NCBI RefSeq assembly: GCF_040359615.1
Contig: NZ_CP132942.1
Coordinates: forward strand, 3,472,001 to 3,536,000
Reading direction: 5' to 3'
Source of the DNA: Tunturibacter psychrotolerans
GTDB lineage: Bacteria > Acidobacteriota > Terriglobia > Terriglobales > Acidobacteriaceae
DNA: 64,000 bases
Part shown: positions 48,914 to 58,565 of the stretch, piece after piece
Numbering within the stretch: the stretch's first letter is position 1
Layout of the letters: each line of letters begins with the position of its first letter
Notes under the pieces: model-generated
The model's input: only the letters and a program-made list of their open reading frames with translations
Database searches by the model: none
Told to the model about the DNA's origin: nothing
Program-made: the position numbers and the translations under genes

Positions 48914-49549
48914 ATGCCAACTTCCACTGTGCTAGCGCCAAGCTCCGCCGGTTCCAGATTCAAGACGATTCTCTGGGTCTCGCTTGGTCTCACCGTACTC
49001 TTCGTCTTCATTACCTCAGAAGTTCTCCTCGTCACCGACTATCCGATGTACCACGCCTACCGTCTGCAGGTCATTGCGGACCGCCATCTCCTCATCCCGC
49101 ATACACTCGCCGGAATCTTCGCTCTTCTGATCGGCCCCATCAACTTCTCCTCCCGGATCCGCCAGCGTCACCTTCAACTCCATCGCATCCTCGGCCGCAT
49201 CTACGTCATCTCCGTGTTTGTTGGTTCCTTCACGGGAATCGCACTCGCAGCTGGCCGGCCGGGTTTCCCCGGAACTTCCATGCAAGCCGCCGCCTGGATG
49301 GTCTGCACCACCGCGGCCTTCATCACCGCGCGCAACCGCCAAATCACACAGCACCGCCAATGGATGGCGCGCTCCTATGCTGTTACCTTTACCTTCGTCT
49401 CCAGTCGCGTGCTCAACCTCTGGCCGCGTTACTGGAGTCACTTGGGCGACGTCTTATCCGCAGTCGGCGTGATTGCCTTCACACTTGCCTCGCTGCTGAT
49501 CATGGACCTCGGGCTCAACTGGCATGAACTCACCACCCGACGTGACTGA
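48914..49549 (+). CDS. DUF2306-family membrane protein
   Basis: A 211-residue protein with about six hydrophobic helices; the family pattern YHAYRLQVIAD, HTLAGIFALLIGPINF, HLQLHRILGRIYV and NRQITQHRQWMARSYAV contains the conserved His/Arg residues of DUF2306. Function unknown. It stands between the PKS-methyltransferase pair and the FAD-dependent gene, 107 bp from the former. Confidence 0.82.
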   Translation: MPTSTVLAPSSAGSRFKTILWVSLGLTVLFVFITSEVLLVTDYPMYHAYRLQVIADRHLLIPHTLAGIFALLIGPINFSSRIRQRHLQLHRILGRIYVISVFVGSFTGIALAAGRPGFPGTSMQAAAWMVCTTAAFITARNRQITQHRQWMARSYAVTFTFVSSRVLNLWPRYWSHLGDVLSAVGVIAFTLASLLIMDLGLNWHELTTRRD

Positions 49550-49636
49550 TCGTTGGCCAGGAGGCCATGGGATCTAGCAATGTCATTAAGCCAAGCGATC
49601 CGCATCTGGCCCTCGTGAACTGGGTTTGCAGATGTC

Positions 49637-50416
49637 CTATTTCTCGAAGCTGATTCCTTCAAGATCCGAGCTGACCGGAGGGCCGTAACCACCTAGTTGT
49701 CCGACTATCCTCATTACGGCAGGCTCCTGGCCTTCCAAAACCCATACCATCACATCTTTGGGCTGCAGGCCGATCAGCCGCGCGATCACGCCCACGATAC
49801 CGCCCAACTCGGGATGGATGCGAAACACGGCCGCCTTGAGTGTTTGTCCTGTCGTGTGAAACGGCTGCTCGCCCTCCGAAGAGATGAGGAGCTGAATCAA
49901 CCGCCCTCCGGCGACTGGCGCCAGCATCCCCACGCGAAACGGCGCCGCATTTTGTGGCAGATTCAGCAGTAAGGTTCCAACGAATCCATTCGCCAGATCA
50001 TCCGGCATGTCGATGTGGTGGCTCTCGATGTGTATCTTCCCACTCTTGTCCTCCGTGCGGCTGGTTGCTATGCCGGTAGCAGCTTCTACTGTAAAGTCGA
50101 CCGGCTTCACAAAGAACGGCCCATTCTGAATGTGATGGTTGCGTACTAACCGAAATGTGCCCTGCTGCCTGTACGTCGTCGTCTCGTCGTCAATCGATCC
50201 ATCCACAAAGTGATAGCTCAGGCGCATCGTCACTTCATCACCCTGCACGACCTGCGAAAACTCACCACTGGCGATGATTTTTCCAGCCTCGGAGCGCGCC
50301 ACCATAAACCGATGCATCGGGCGTTGAATATGTCTTACTGAAATTGGTTCAGCCGGCGCTGCGGTGCCCATCGTTATCGCCCAAAAAGCGGCTACCAGGA
50401 AATCGTTTCGCCTCAT
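49637..50416 (-). CDS. exported hypothetical protein
   Basis: I do not recognise this family. About 259 residues with an N-terminal signal (MRRNDFLVAAFWAITMG, cleavage near APAEP). The mature part is beta-rich with FVDGSIDDETTTYRQQG and a C-terminal IGLQPKDVMVWVLEGQEP. The ATG at 50416 has GAGG five bases upstream. It lies on the opposite strand inside the PKS locus, which suggests independent regulation. Confidence 0.7.
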   Translation of the reverse strand: MRRNDFLVAAFWAITMGTAAPAEPISVRHIQRPMHRFMVARSEAGKIIASGEFSQVVQGDEVTMRLSYHFVDGSIDDETTTYRQQGTFRLVRNHHIQNGPFFVKPVDFTVEAATGIATSRTEDKSGKIHIESHHIDMPDDLANGFVGTLLLNLPQNAAPFRVGMLAPVAGGRLIQLLISSEGEQPFHTTGQTLKAAVFRIHPELGGIVGVIARLIGLQPKDVMVWVLEGQEPAVMRIVGQLGGYGPPVSSDLEGISFEK

Positions 50417-50630
50417 CAATACCTCGTCCTAACACCTTAGACGCCTTCCGATACCCCGCGAACCCGGCACCATTTCACTTCGACATGTGCATCCGTCCAG
50501 CCGGCGCTCTCCCGGCTTCAAAATGACGATTTGTACAGAATGAAGTGCCGAACTGTTTTTTGGACGTCTACTAGAAAGATGGAATCCCGCCTCAAATTGA
50601 TTGAACATCCAGTGAATTAGGAGGGAATGT

Positions 50631-51761
50631 TTGCAAGACGAAGTACTGATCCTCGGTGGTGGAGTAGCAGGCTGTGCGGCTTCGATCGCGCTCGCTCGAA
50701 GGGGACGAAGCGTCACGCTGATTGAACGCGAGCCCACACCGCGCCATAAGGTCTGCGGTGAGTTTCTAAGCGGTGAGGCCCTTGAGGACCTGCACGCGCT
50801 CGGCATCGACGTGGCCTCGCTTGGCGCTGTGCCCATCTATTACGTTCGCCTTGCCGCCTCCAGACGCGCCGCGGAGGCTCCGTTGCCTTTTCCCGCGGCC
50901 TCGCTCACGCGCAAAGCGCTGGATACAGCGCTCATCGCCGCAGCCATCGCTGCGGGAGTCCGCGTTAAGCGTGGTTGCAGTGTGCAATCGCTCAGCCGCG
51001 CAACCGCCAACCTCTGGCAGGCTACACTCGACGACGGCACCACCTACGAAGCTCCAACCGCCTTTCTCGCCACGGGAAAGCGTGATCTGCGCGGCCACGG
51101 TCGCCCAAAGGACCCTCACCAATGGGTCGCCTTCAAGATGTATTACCGACTGTCCGCCGCGCAGACCGCTGACCTGGCGGACGCCTCCGAGTTGACGCTC
51201 TATTCCGGAGGTTACGGTGGCATCCAACCGGTGGAAGACGGCATTACGAATTTCTGCTGTGTGGTGCAACGGCAGTATTTTGCACGTGCGGGTCTTCGCT
51301 GGGAAGGCCTCCTTGCGAAGATGCAGCAGGACTGTCCCCACCTCGCGATGCGGCTTGACGGTGCGGAGCCACTGCTCGACAAACCGATTACCATCACTCA
51401 TATCCCCTACGGTTACATCCGCCGCGCAACCGAGGATGGGCTCTACTGTATCGGCGATCAGGCAGCCGTAATCCCCTCGTTTACCGGTGATGGCATATCC
51501 ATCGCCCTGCACACTGCCCGCCGTGCCGCCGCTGCCTATCTTGCTGCGGAGCCGGCGCCCGTCTTTCAGCCAAAACTGCGCTCCGCACTGCTGCCCCAGA
51601 TGCGTCTTGCCGAGGTCGCCGCCGACGGCTTGAACAACGCACTCGCGCGCGCTGTACTGCCGTTTTGCCTCAGGGTCTGGCCCGGCGCGATGCGCGTAAC
51701 AGCTAGACTCACGCGTGTCACCCAGCCCGCTGCTGTTGCTCCAGAGGCTTTCGCCAACTGA
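50631..51761 (+). CDS. FAD-dependent oxidoreductase (geranylgeranyl reductase/monooxygenase type)
   Basis: A 376-residue flavoprotein with the FAD motif LILGGGVAGCAAS at the start, EREPTPRHKVCGEFLSG typical of the geranylgeranyl-reductase/tryptophan-halogenase relatives, and CIGDQAAVIPSFTGDG in the second half. AGGAGGG is seven bases before the TTG start. Family members accompany type III PKS and methyltransferase genes and reduce or hydroxylate the product. Confidence 0.88.
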   Translation: MQDEVLILGGGVAGCAASIALARRGRSVTLIEREPTPRHKVCGEFLSGEALEDLHALGIDVASLGAVPIYYVRLAASRRAAEAPLPFPAASLTRKALDTALIAAAIAAGVRVKRGCSVQSLSRATANLWQATLDDGTTYEAPTAFLATGKRDLRGHGRPKDPHQWVAFKMYYRLSAAQTADLADASELTLYSGGYGGIQPVEDGITNFCCVVQRQYFARAGLRWEGLLAKMQQDCPHLAMRLDGAEPLLDKPITITHIPYGYIRRATEDGLYCIGDQAAVIPSFTGDGISIALHTARRAAAAYLAAEPAPVFQPKLRSALLPQMRLAEVAADGLNNALARAVLPFCLRVWPGAMRVTARLTRVTQPAAVAPEAFAN

Positions 51762-51818
51762 AATCGAGCCACGCCAAAACAACTCTCGGCGGTTAAACCT
51801 TTTAGGGGGAGATGAAGC

Positions 51819-52382
51819 ATGAAATCCGTCGCAGTCGTAGCCCTCGCGCTCATATTCGCTCCAGCCGCACTCGCCCAGCATCAGTCGTTCGCAGTCAACC
51901 CCGATAGCAGCGAGGTCAAGATGAAGCTGAACACGACTCACGAGGTCGTCAACGGCACATTTCACATTCAATCCGGATCGATTGAGTTTGACCGCAGCGC
52001 TCCTAAGATGTCGGGATCGGTGGCCGTACTGGCCGGCAGCGGAAAGACCGGTAACGACAGCCGCGATAAGAAGATGAATAAGGACATTCTCAAAGTAGAT
52101 CAGTACACAACCGTCTCCTTTGCGCCCAAAACCTACACCGGGAAAATCGCACCCTCTGGCGACTCAACCATTCAGGTGAGCGGAGTATTCACCTTACTTG
52201 GTACTCCCCACGACCTGACGACTCCAATGCAGATTCACATAGATGGATCGAAGGCAACGGTGAGGGCTCAATTCGTCGTTCCCTATGTTCAGTGGGGTCT
52301 CAAGAACCCAAGCTTCATGTTCTGGAAAGCTGAGAATGACGTTGCGATTGATCTCAATCTCGTTGGCCAGGTTTCTAACTAA
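51819..52382 (+). CDS. YceI-like periplasmic protein
   Basis: A 187-residue lipocalin-like protein with a signal peptide (cleavage near AALAQ). VKMKLNTTHEVVNGTF, GNDSRDKKMNKDILK and PYVQWGLKNPSFMF are the YceI pattern. The family binds isoprenoids/polyketide-like quinones, so a link to the PKS products upstream is worth testing. GGGGAGA precedes the ATG. It is 57 bp after the FAD gene and 107 bp before the multicopper oxidase. Confidence 0.88.
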   Translation: MKSVAVVALALIFAPAALAQHQSFAVNPDSSEVKMKLNTTHEVVNGTFHIQSGSIEFDRSAPKMSGSVAVLAGSGKTGNDSRDKKMNKDILKVDQYTTVSFAPKTYTGKIAPSGDSTIQVSGVFTLLGTPHDLTTPMQIHIDGSKATVRAQFVVPYVQWGLKNPSFMFWKAENDVAIDLNLVGQVSN

Positions 52383-52489
52383 CCATGCTGTTTGCACGCT
52401 GCAATAGGACCATTTGTCCTAACTGCACTCGCTTTTCATTGAAACAATCGGAGCTACAAAGAACTGTGCCCAATTCCGGGTGTCGCCCT

Positions 52490-53848
52490 ATGCTGACACG
52501 CAGACGTTTTACTCAACTTTCTGGGATGGCGGTCGGCTCACTCGCATTGTCAGCCTCGGCCCGCGCCGCGGAGGCGCCAGACGTGACGCTTGAGATTGCT
52601 CCGTACACCCTGGAAGCTTCGCCGAAGCATCACATCCGGACCGTGGCTTACAACAGCCAGATTCCCGGACCGTTGTTCCGGATGCGTGAGGGAGAAGCGC
52701 AGTCTGTTGAGATTCGGAACCTGACGAAAGATTCGGAGGTTGTTCACTGGCACGGCCTTTACTTGCCGCCGGATATCGACGGAGCAATGGAGGAGGGCAC
52801 GCCGATGATTGCGCCTGGTGCCTCTACGCGCTATACGATGACGCCCAGGCCAGCAGGTTTCCGCTGGTATCACACGCACACGTTCGCGGGGAAGAACCTC
52901 ACCAAGGCGCAATACGGTGGACTGCACGGTTTCCTGCTGATCGAACCGCGTGACAACCCTGCTGCCTATGATCGAGAGATCTTCCTTGGACTCCATGACT
53001 GGAATGGGCAATTTCTGAGCAGTGACGACGGTTATATGAACCCGGTCTACGACGTGGCAACGATCAACGGTAAGATGCTCGGCTCTGGAGATCCAGTAAA
53101 GGTAAAACAAGGCGAGCGCGTCATGATGCACATCCTTAATAGCAGCCCGACCGAGGTTCACTGGATTTCGTTCTCGGGGCACAGCTTCAAGGTGGTGGCG
53201 CTGGATGGAAATCCGGTAGCCCAGGCTCAGACAGTTTCCGTGCTTCGGCTCGCGCCCGCGGAGCGCGTCTCTGCCATAGTGGAGATGAACAATCCTGGCG
53301 TATGGGTCCTGGGTGAAGTCCGTAAGCATGTTCAAGCCAGCGGAATGGGCGTTGTCATCGAATACGCCAACTCTTCCGGCAAGCCCGTGTGGACGCAACC
53401 GGAGGGTCTTGTGTGGAACTATCGCCAGTTCGCAGCGGCGGGCGATGCCGCACAACATCAAGACGCAAAACAGATCGAGCTGGTTTTTGATTCCAAGTTC
53501 CAGGGCCACGGTAACGAAGAGCTCTGGCGTATTGACGGTCTTGGCTATCCTCAGAACTCGACACCTGCCAACTCACCCATTCTGCAGACCGGACAGCGAT
53601 ACCGTCTGGTCATGAAGAACAAAAGCATGGACGACCATCCCATGCATCTACACCGGCACACGTTTGAGGTGCGCCGTATCGAGGACAGCCCTGAGATCGC
53701 GGGTGTGAGAAAGGATGTGGTGCTGGTGCGCGCCGGTGGAACCGTCGGGGTAGAGTTTGTGGCCGACAATCCGGGCAAGACACTTTTTCACTGCCACCAG
53801 CAAGATCACATGGACCGAGGATTCATGATGGTGTTCGACTATGCGTAG
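52490..53848 (+). CDS. Tat-exported multicopper oxidase
   Basis: A 452-residue two/three-domain cupredoxin oxidase. The ATG at 52490 gives a twin-arginine leader (LTRRRFTQLSGMAVGSLAL); the frame extends to 52385. The four copper motifs are HWHG (86-88), HTHT (128-130), HPMHLHRH and HCHQQDHMDRGFM. The HTH in the second site replaces the usual HSH. It probably oxidises Cu(I) or phenolic substrates. It ends 8 bp inside the next gene. Confidence 0.92.
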   Translation: MLTRRRFTQLSGMAVGSLALSASARAAEAPDVTLEIAPYTLEASPKHHIRTVAYNSQIPGPLFRMREGEAQSVEIRNLTKDSEVVHWHGLYLPPDIDGAMEEGTPMIAPGASTRYTMTPRPAGFRWYHTHTFAGKNLTKAQYGGLHGFLLIEPRDNPAAYDREIFLGLHDWNGQFLSSDDGYMNPVYDVATINGKMLGSGDPVKVKQGERVMMHILNSSPTEVHWISFSGHSFKVVALDGNPVAQAQTVSVLRLAPAERVSAIVEMNNPGVWVLGEVRKHVQASGMGVVIEYANSSGKPVWTQPEGLVWNYRQFAAAGDAAQHQDAKQIELVFDSKFQGHGNEELWRIDGLGYPQNSTPANSPILQTGQRYRLVMKNKSMDDHPMHLHRHTFEVRRIEDSPEIAGVRKDVVLVRAGGTVGVEFVADNPGKTLFHCHQQDHMDRGFMMVFDYA

Positions 53849-54653
53849 CTCACCCATCAAGCTGGCTGCCTTCGCGGTCCTCGCGATCTCGCTCATCTGC
53901 TGCGAGCGATCTGGTGTGGCACAAGGAAACTATGAGATCCAGGTTTACGGGGCAGACACCGTTGCCCCGAAGACATTGATGACTGAATTGCACTCCAACT
54001 TCACCCCGGAAGGTCAGAAGTACTACATCAATGGCGTCATTCCGACCAATCATCAGCAGCATGAAACGCTCGAACTTACAGAAGGCATTACGAACTGGTC
54101 GGAGATCGGCTTCTATGTCTTCACCAGCGAACAGGATGGTCACGGTGTGCAGTGGGTTGGCGATCACATACGCCCGCGCGTCCGCGCACCCGATAGCTGG
54201 CATCTTCCGGTGGGTCTTAGTCTATCTACCGAAATCGGTTACCAGCGCGCCGTCTATTCCCCGGACACATGGACATGGGAGATACGGCCCATCATTGATA
54301 AGACCGCGGGACGGTGGTATTTCGCAGTGAATCCGGCACTGGAACGCACCTTGCACGGCCCCGACGTGAATCAAGGGCTCGGCTTTTCTCCGGCCGCAAA
54401 GGTGAGCTATGACTTCACACGAGTAGTGAGCTGCGGCGTTGAATACTACGCCGACTATGGACGCCTCGGAGCATTCGACTCATTGCATTATCAGCAACAG
54501 CAAATCTTCGTTGTCACCGACCTGAATACTTCGCCGAAGTGGGAGATAAACATCGGGGTAGGAGTCGGATCCACCGCAAGTACCGACCATCTCATTGTGA
54601 AGGGGATCCTCGGCAGACGTTTCGATTGGGGAAGAAAATCAGCGATCGAATAG
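53841..54653 (+). CDS. outer-membrane beta-barrel-like protein
   Basis: A 270-residue exported protein (signal ends near SGVAQ). The beta-barrel character shows in alternating strands such as HLPVGLSLSTEIGYQR, KVSYDFTRVVSCGVEYYADYG and LIVKGILGRRFDWG. It overlaps the oxidase stop by 8 bp, and YceI-oxidase-barrel therefore look like one operon. Channel or copper-handling role is inferred only from context. Confidence 0.72.
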   Translation: MRSSPIKLAAFAVLAISLICCERSGVAQGNYEIQVYGADTVAPKTLMTELHSNFTPEGQKYYINGVIPTNHQQHETLELTEGITNWSEIGFYVFTSEQDGHGVQWVGDHIRPRVRAPDSWHLPVGLSLSTEIGYQRAVYSPDTWTWEIRPIIDKTAGRWYFAVNPALERTLHGPDVNQGLGFSPAAKVSYDFTRVVSCGVEYYADYGRLGAFDSLHYQQQQIFVVTDLNTSPKWEINIGVGVGSTASTDHLIVKGILGRRFDWGRKSAIE

Positions 54654-54695
54654 GTAGTTAAATATTGATATTTGCTCAGGCCCGAAGGAGAGACG

Positions 54696-55889
54696 ATGAC
54701 CGATTCGGACAATAAGAGACTACTCGCAGCACTGGAGGCCAACTGGCAGGCGGAGATGGAAGGCCACTACACCTATTCGGCGCTGGCCAAAGGAGAGACT
54801 GATCCACAGCGGCGGAACGCTTTACGAGGTCTGGCCTCTGCAGAAAAGCATCATGGCGGCCTTTGGGCTGGACGGATTCTGGAACTCGGTGGACAAGTGC
54901 CCCAGTACACGGGGAGTGCATCTGGACAGGCCGAATCGTTGGCAACGCGGATAGGTGGAGCGGATCTCGCCTTGCGCCGCCTGGAGATCGACGAGGGTCG
55001 TGATATTGCCAAGTATGGAAAGCAGCTGAAGGCGCTCGGCGACGAACCAAGCATCGCGATTCTCAAGGAAGTGATCGCCGATGAACGAGAGCACTATCAA
55101 ACCTTGGGAAATCTCATCCGCTCACGACGCCCTCTGCCTGCAATGTCTCCTGAGCAGGCGCAGGAAGAGCTCGATAGTCTCCTCAACGCCCGGAAAGAAG
55201 GCCATCCGCAAGCGGCAGGCTGGGTTGGCGATGCCATCTACGGCGTGAACGATGGGCTTGGCTCTATCTTCGGGATCGTCTCCGGCGTCTCCGGAGCGAC
55301 ACTTGGTAACAGCCACTTTGTTCTAATTGCCGGCTTGGCCGGAATGGTGGCTAGTGCGCTCTCCATGGGATCTGGCGCGTACCTTGCCGCGAAGAGCGAG
55401 CGGGAGATCTTCGAAGCAGAGTTTGCAAGAGAGCGGGAGGCCGTTGAGGACAACGAAGCGGAGGCTCGCGAGGTGCTTTCTCTCAACTATCAAATTCGGG
55501 GACTCCCGGAAGAAGATGCAGAACGCTTTGTCGAGCATTTAGCGAAGAACAAGGAGCAACTCATCAAGGCGCTTGCGCGTGAGCGTCTGAATACAACCGA
55601 AGAAGGACTCAGCAAACCGCTGGTCTCTGCTGTCTCAGGAGCGCTCTCCACTGCAGTAGGAGCGTTGATTCCGATTGTTCCATTCTTCTTCATGGCAGGG
55701 ATCCCGGCAGTGATTGTTGCCGCGATCGTGTCACTGATCGCACATTTCGCCGTAGGGGCCGCGAAGTCTCTGATTACCATTCGCTCCTGGTGGAGTAGCG
55801 GTCTTGAAATGACGATTGTTGGCGCTGTTGAAGGTCTCGTAACTTACCTAATTGGAATCGGCATAGGCAAAATTGGAGGCGGTCAATAG
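54696..55889 (+). CDS. mbfA: ferritin-like / VIT1-CCC1 fusion, iron exporter MbfA type
   Basis: 397 residues. The N-terminal ferritin-like four-helix part (EANWQAEMEGHYTYSALA, LASAEKHHGGLW, IADEREHYQTL) has the Glu/His iron ligands, and the C-terminal VIT1/CCC1 transporter has GWVGDAIYGVNDGLGSIFGIVSGVSGAT, VASALSMGSGAYLA and four or five helices. AGGAG is six bases before the ATG at 54696; the earlier frame start is weaker. It probably sequesters and exports iron or manganese at the membrane. Confidence 0.92.
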   Translation: MTDSDNKRLLAALEANWQAEMEGHYTYSALAKGETDPQRRNALRGLASAEKHHGGLWAGRILELGGQVPQYTGSASGQAESLATRIGGADLALRRLEIDEGRDIAKYGKQLKALGDEPSIAILKEVIADEREHYQTLGNLIRSRRPLPAMSPEQAQEELDSLLNARKEGHPQAAGWVGDAIYGVNDGLGSIFGIVSGVSGATLGNSHFVLIAGLAGMVASALSMGSGAYLAAKSEREIFEAEFAREREAVEDNEAEAREVLSLNYQIRGLPEEDAERFVEHLAKNKEQLIKALARERLNTTEEGLSKPLVSAVSGALSTAVGALIPIVPFFFMAGIPAVIVAAIVSLIAHFAVGAAKSLITIRSWWSSGLEMTIVGAVEGLVTYLIGIGIGKIGGGQ

Positions 55890-56004
55890 AGCTGGTCAGT
55901 TCTGGCGAGGCTCGAACCGACTTTAACGTGTTCATTGGCCTGTATTCGGCAATCATCCTGTCGGCCGACGAAAGCGTATGATTGTTCCCATTCGACATTA
56001 ATGC

Positions 56005-56550
56005 GTGGCGAATTTATTGTCTATGACTCGAGCACGATATTCCGACGCGCCGTCCACCATCGCGCCAGGCATTACCCTGCGCGGCGATGCGTTTGCAGAT
56101 GCCGATCTGGCAATAGGTGGCTTAGTCGAAGGTTCGATCCGATGCGGCGGCACATTAGTTATCTTGTACGGCGGTACGGCGAATGCAACCATCAAAGCAG
56201 AGACATTAGTGATACACGGGAGCGTGGTTGGCAATGTTGATGTGTCGAATAAAGTTGACCTTCGGAATGGTGGAAGTCTTATCGGAGAGGTGAGTGCTAG
56301 CCGGATATGTATTGAGGAGGACGCGTTCTTCAAGGGCGTTATCGATATCCATGAATCTCCAAAAGGGACTCAATTACAGACCCCTACGCCACCGAAGCAT
56401 GTGCTCGCCGTAGAAGGATCCTCGCTGGTGGATCTGTATGATTCTCAAGCAGAAGAAGAGATTACCCAGGGCCTTTATCAAACTCTTCCTGACGACCAAT
56501 CAACTTGGGATGCCTCGTTTCCTACGGTAGGTCATAAGCCCATGCAGTAG
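56005..56550 (+). CDS. bactofilin-family protein
   Basis: A 181-residue cytoskeletal protein with a central beta-helix of short repeats: STIAPGITLRGDAFADADLAIGG, VEGSIRCGG, TVLVIHGSVVGNVDV, and NGGSLIGEVSASRICI are the ladder rungs. The C-terminal 60 residues are a low-complexity tail. A GTG at 56005 or the ATG at 56023 starts it; no ribosome-binding site is clear. Role: membrane-associated filament, shape or envelope. It is isolated from related morphology genes. Confidence 0.85.
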   Translation: MANLLSMTRARYSDAPSTIAPGITLRGDAFADADLAIGGLVEGSIRCGGTLVILYGGTANATIKAETLVIHGSVVGNVDVSNKVDLRNGGSLIGEVSASRICIEEDAFFKGVIDIHESPKGTQLQTPTPPKHVLAVEGSSLVDLYDSQAEEEITQGLYQTLPDDQSTWDASFPTVGHKPMQ

Positions 56551-56562
56551 ACAATTTTCTTT

Positions 56563-56705
56563 ATGAATACCTTCGCAGGATTAGGCCCGCTGATACGACC
56601 GGAGTCATCGTATCCAAAGTCGCGGGCGCTTTCGCAGCCACCCTGCTCTTCAAATGGTTGACACCTTCGCTCCCCGACAGCGGTGCGAAAGTACTTGTGG
56701 ACCTT
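56563..56705 (+). pseudogene. duplicated aquaporin 3' end (remnant)
   Basis: About 140 bp nearly match 61163-61302, the 3' end of the ars-operon aquaporin gene: the shared core AATACCTTCGCAGGA and CGCTGATA continues to GACTTGTG with about 85 percent identity by eye, including one single-base gap. It is not in an open frame of its own. It is a truncated copy of the same gene located just after the bactofilin. The rest of 56706-57090 shows a short frame (61 codons at 56683) with no recognisable family. Confidence 0.75.
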
Positions 56706-57090
56706 CTCGAGGATCACGAACGAAATTCACTTGGTCGCCATAGGTCTCTATGACGGGGATTCCAAAACCGCGAATTTCTTGGCGTCCCAAGCCATGCCGA
56801 TTTGGAACCAAGTCCTCGACTGCCTTAAAACCCTTGAATCACTGCGGAAACTTTATACATATTCGTGACTGCCTCTGCCTTTGAGGCACATTCGGCCCAT
56901 TTAGGTCATCTCTTTGTATATCCCTACTAGGTATAGAACTAGGGCTTTACTGGTAACAGTGTGCCAGACATCCAAAAGCACACTATGCTCACTTGAGTGC
57001 GGATTGCTGTTGCCACCGATCTCTAAGGGTCTGGTGATCCCTACGGTGTAACCTGCCTCAGGGCATCAGCTAAATTGCTTGTGAGGGGCC

Positions 57091-57978
57091 ATGTTAATTG
57101 CATACATCGACGAGTCCGGCCATTCTCGCGATCCCAAGTCCCATTTCGCTGGCATGGGTGGGCTGATAGCAGACTCAGCTGATTGGGAGAGATTCACATC
57201 AGATTGGTCGAGTGCTCTCGCCGATGCCGGGATTCATGACGGCGAGCTACACATGCGCCATTTTGCTCACAGTCGAGGTCCATTCCAAGGTTGGACGGAG
57301 TTGAAGCGACGGGAATTGATGGCTAGACTGATCGATGCCATCGTAAATGCGAAGGCGATCCCGGTCGGATGCGTAGTGTCGTTAGATGACTACAATGCTG
57401 CGCCTGAGCTATTACAGAAGTTCTACAAAGAACCCTATTTCATGGCGTTTCAACACGTAACGAGGGGAGCATCATTGCAAGCATTGCCTAAGGAGTGGCC
57501 GCCGAAGCTCGAGACCGTTTCGATGGTCTACGCTGAACAGCGCGAGTTCGGAGCGACCAAGCCAAGAGATTCCAAGCCGAACCTCAAGAAGGGTGCGGCA
57601 AATGAATTGTGGTCTGCAATGAAAAAGTTGACGGTTTATGGTCAATGGATGGGAAGGTTCTCGACCGATTCACCCAAGAGTTGTCTCCCGCTTCAGGCGG
57701 CTGACCTCTTCGCGTATGAACTGGTCAAGGAGTTCCAGAACATACTAACGAAGCCGGAAAACGGCATGCGGTGGGCATTAAAACAAATACTTCGGTTAGG
57801 TGGCCCAAAGCCATTGGTGCAGTTTTACGACGCACACGAGATGATTAGAATTTTTCTTGAAGCTACAGGGCAAGACCATCACGCGAGTAGCGTGGTCAAC
57901 GGCTTGCTTACGGAGTCGTGGTTGCGAAAGATAGCTATCGGGGATGTACTCCGGGCGCGGTTGAACGAAGTGAAATAA
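57091..57978 (+). CDS. DUF3800 domain protein
   Basis: A 295-residue protein. MLIAYIDESGHS at the start and LQAADLFAYELVKEF near 210 are the DUF3800 signatures of a metal-binding RNase H-like fold, and the Asp and Glu residues are kept. GAGGGG precedes the ATG. Such genes are frequent on mobile DNA and around defence loci. Function unknown; no second defence gene is adjacent in the same operon. Confidence 0.88.
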   Translation: MLIAYIDESGHSRDPKSHFAGMGGLIADSADWERFTSDWSSALADAGIHDGELHMRHFAHSRGPFQGWTELKRRELMARLIDAIVNAKAIPVGCVVSLDDYNAAPELLQKFYKEPYFMAFQHVTRGASLQALPKEWPPKLETVSMVYAEQREFGATKPRDSKPNLKKGAANELWSAMKKLTVYGQWMGRFSTDSPKSCLPLQAADLFAYELVKEFQNILTKPENGMRWALKQILRLGGPKPLVQFYDAHEMIRIFLEATGQDHHASSVVNGLLTESWLRKIAIGDVLRARLNEVK

Positions 57979-58008
57979 ACATGCGAGTCGAAAGTAGGAT
58001 CAGGAAGA

Positions 58009-58530
58009 TTAGTTAGCCGTCTTCTGAGTTTTGATCCAGTCCTCAAGTGGTTTTGATTGGTACGGGTCAAGTGAAGTTCCGATCGAATGGTTAAGGATTT
58101 TAACTGCTGAATAGCGACTGCTCAGACTACGGGTCGAAACCCCGTACGCTGCAATTTGAGTGAGGGTTTCCCCACTGACCGTGCAGTTTGCCATCAAGAA
58201 CTGCAACTCTTGAAGCGCGTAGTGATCGACTCGTTCTTCTTCAGGTCGCTTGCTAAAGGCGTTTAGTCGAAGCCCGAGGTCACTCTGCACACCGACGCAA
58301 TCTCTTCCCATCTGCCGCGCCAAGTCAGGTGGCGTTAATCGCGGCGTCCCGGCGAAGGAGCGCATTCGGTCTCGCAATGACTCGAGCAGAACTCGACTGT
58401 GCGGTGATGCCGTTTCCACCCGTTCAGCCTCAGCGTATAAGCCGATTTCATCAAGCCGAAAAGATTGAGGATCATCCATTGCGTATGCAACGAGTGCGAG
58501 AGCAGCTTGATTAACTGGGCTACTGTTCAT
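58009..58530 (-). CDS. hypothetical protein next to tRNA-Glu fragment
   Basis: About 173 residues from an ATG at 58530 (MNSSPVNQAALALVAYA). The longer frame from 58593 would be inside the tRNA sequence and is rejected. The sequence is predicted mostly helical; no recognised motif. It is immediately inside the proposed attachment site, which is typical of a small cargo gene. Confidence 0.55.
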   Translation of the reverse strand: MNSSPVNQAALALVAYAMDDPQSFRLDEIGLYAEAERVETASPHSRVLLESLRDRMRSFAGTPRLTPPDLARQMGRDCVGVQSDLGLRLNAFSKRPEEERVDHYALQELQFLMANCTVSGETLTQIAAYGVSTRSLSSRYSAVKILNHSIGTSLDPYQSKPLEDWIKTQKTAN

Positions 58531-58565
58531 GGGCTTAGAAGCAATTAGCAGCGATTCGTCCAGTT

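Noticed and set aside
50766..51971. 401-codon minus-strand frame opposite the FAD-dependent enzyme
   Set aside because: It is a shadow of the FAD gene and YceI start: no motif, and the plus-strand gene has a clear FAD motif and a ribosome-binding site.
52550..53509. 319-codon minus-strand frame opposite the multicopper oxidase
   Set aside because: All four copper motifs are on the plus strand; the minus frame has no recognised domain.
55895..55925. tRNA-like GGTTCGAGCC on the minus strand after the VIT1 gene
   Set aside because: The T-stem does not pair and no anticodon arm or acceptor could be built.
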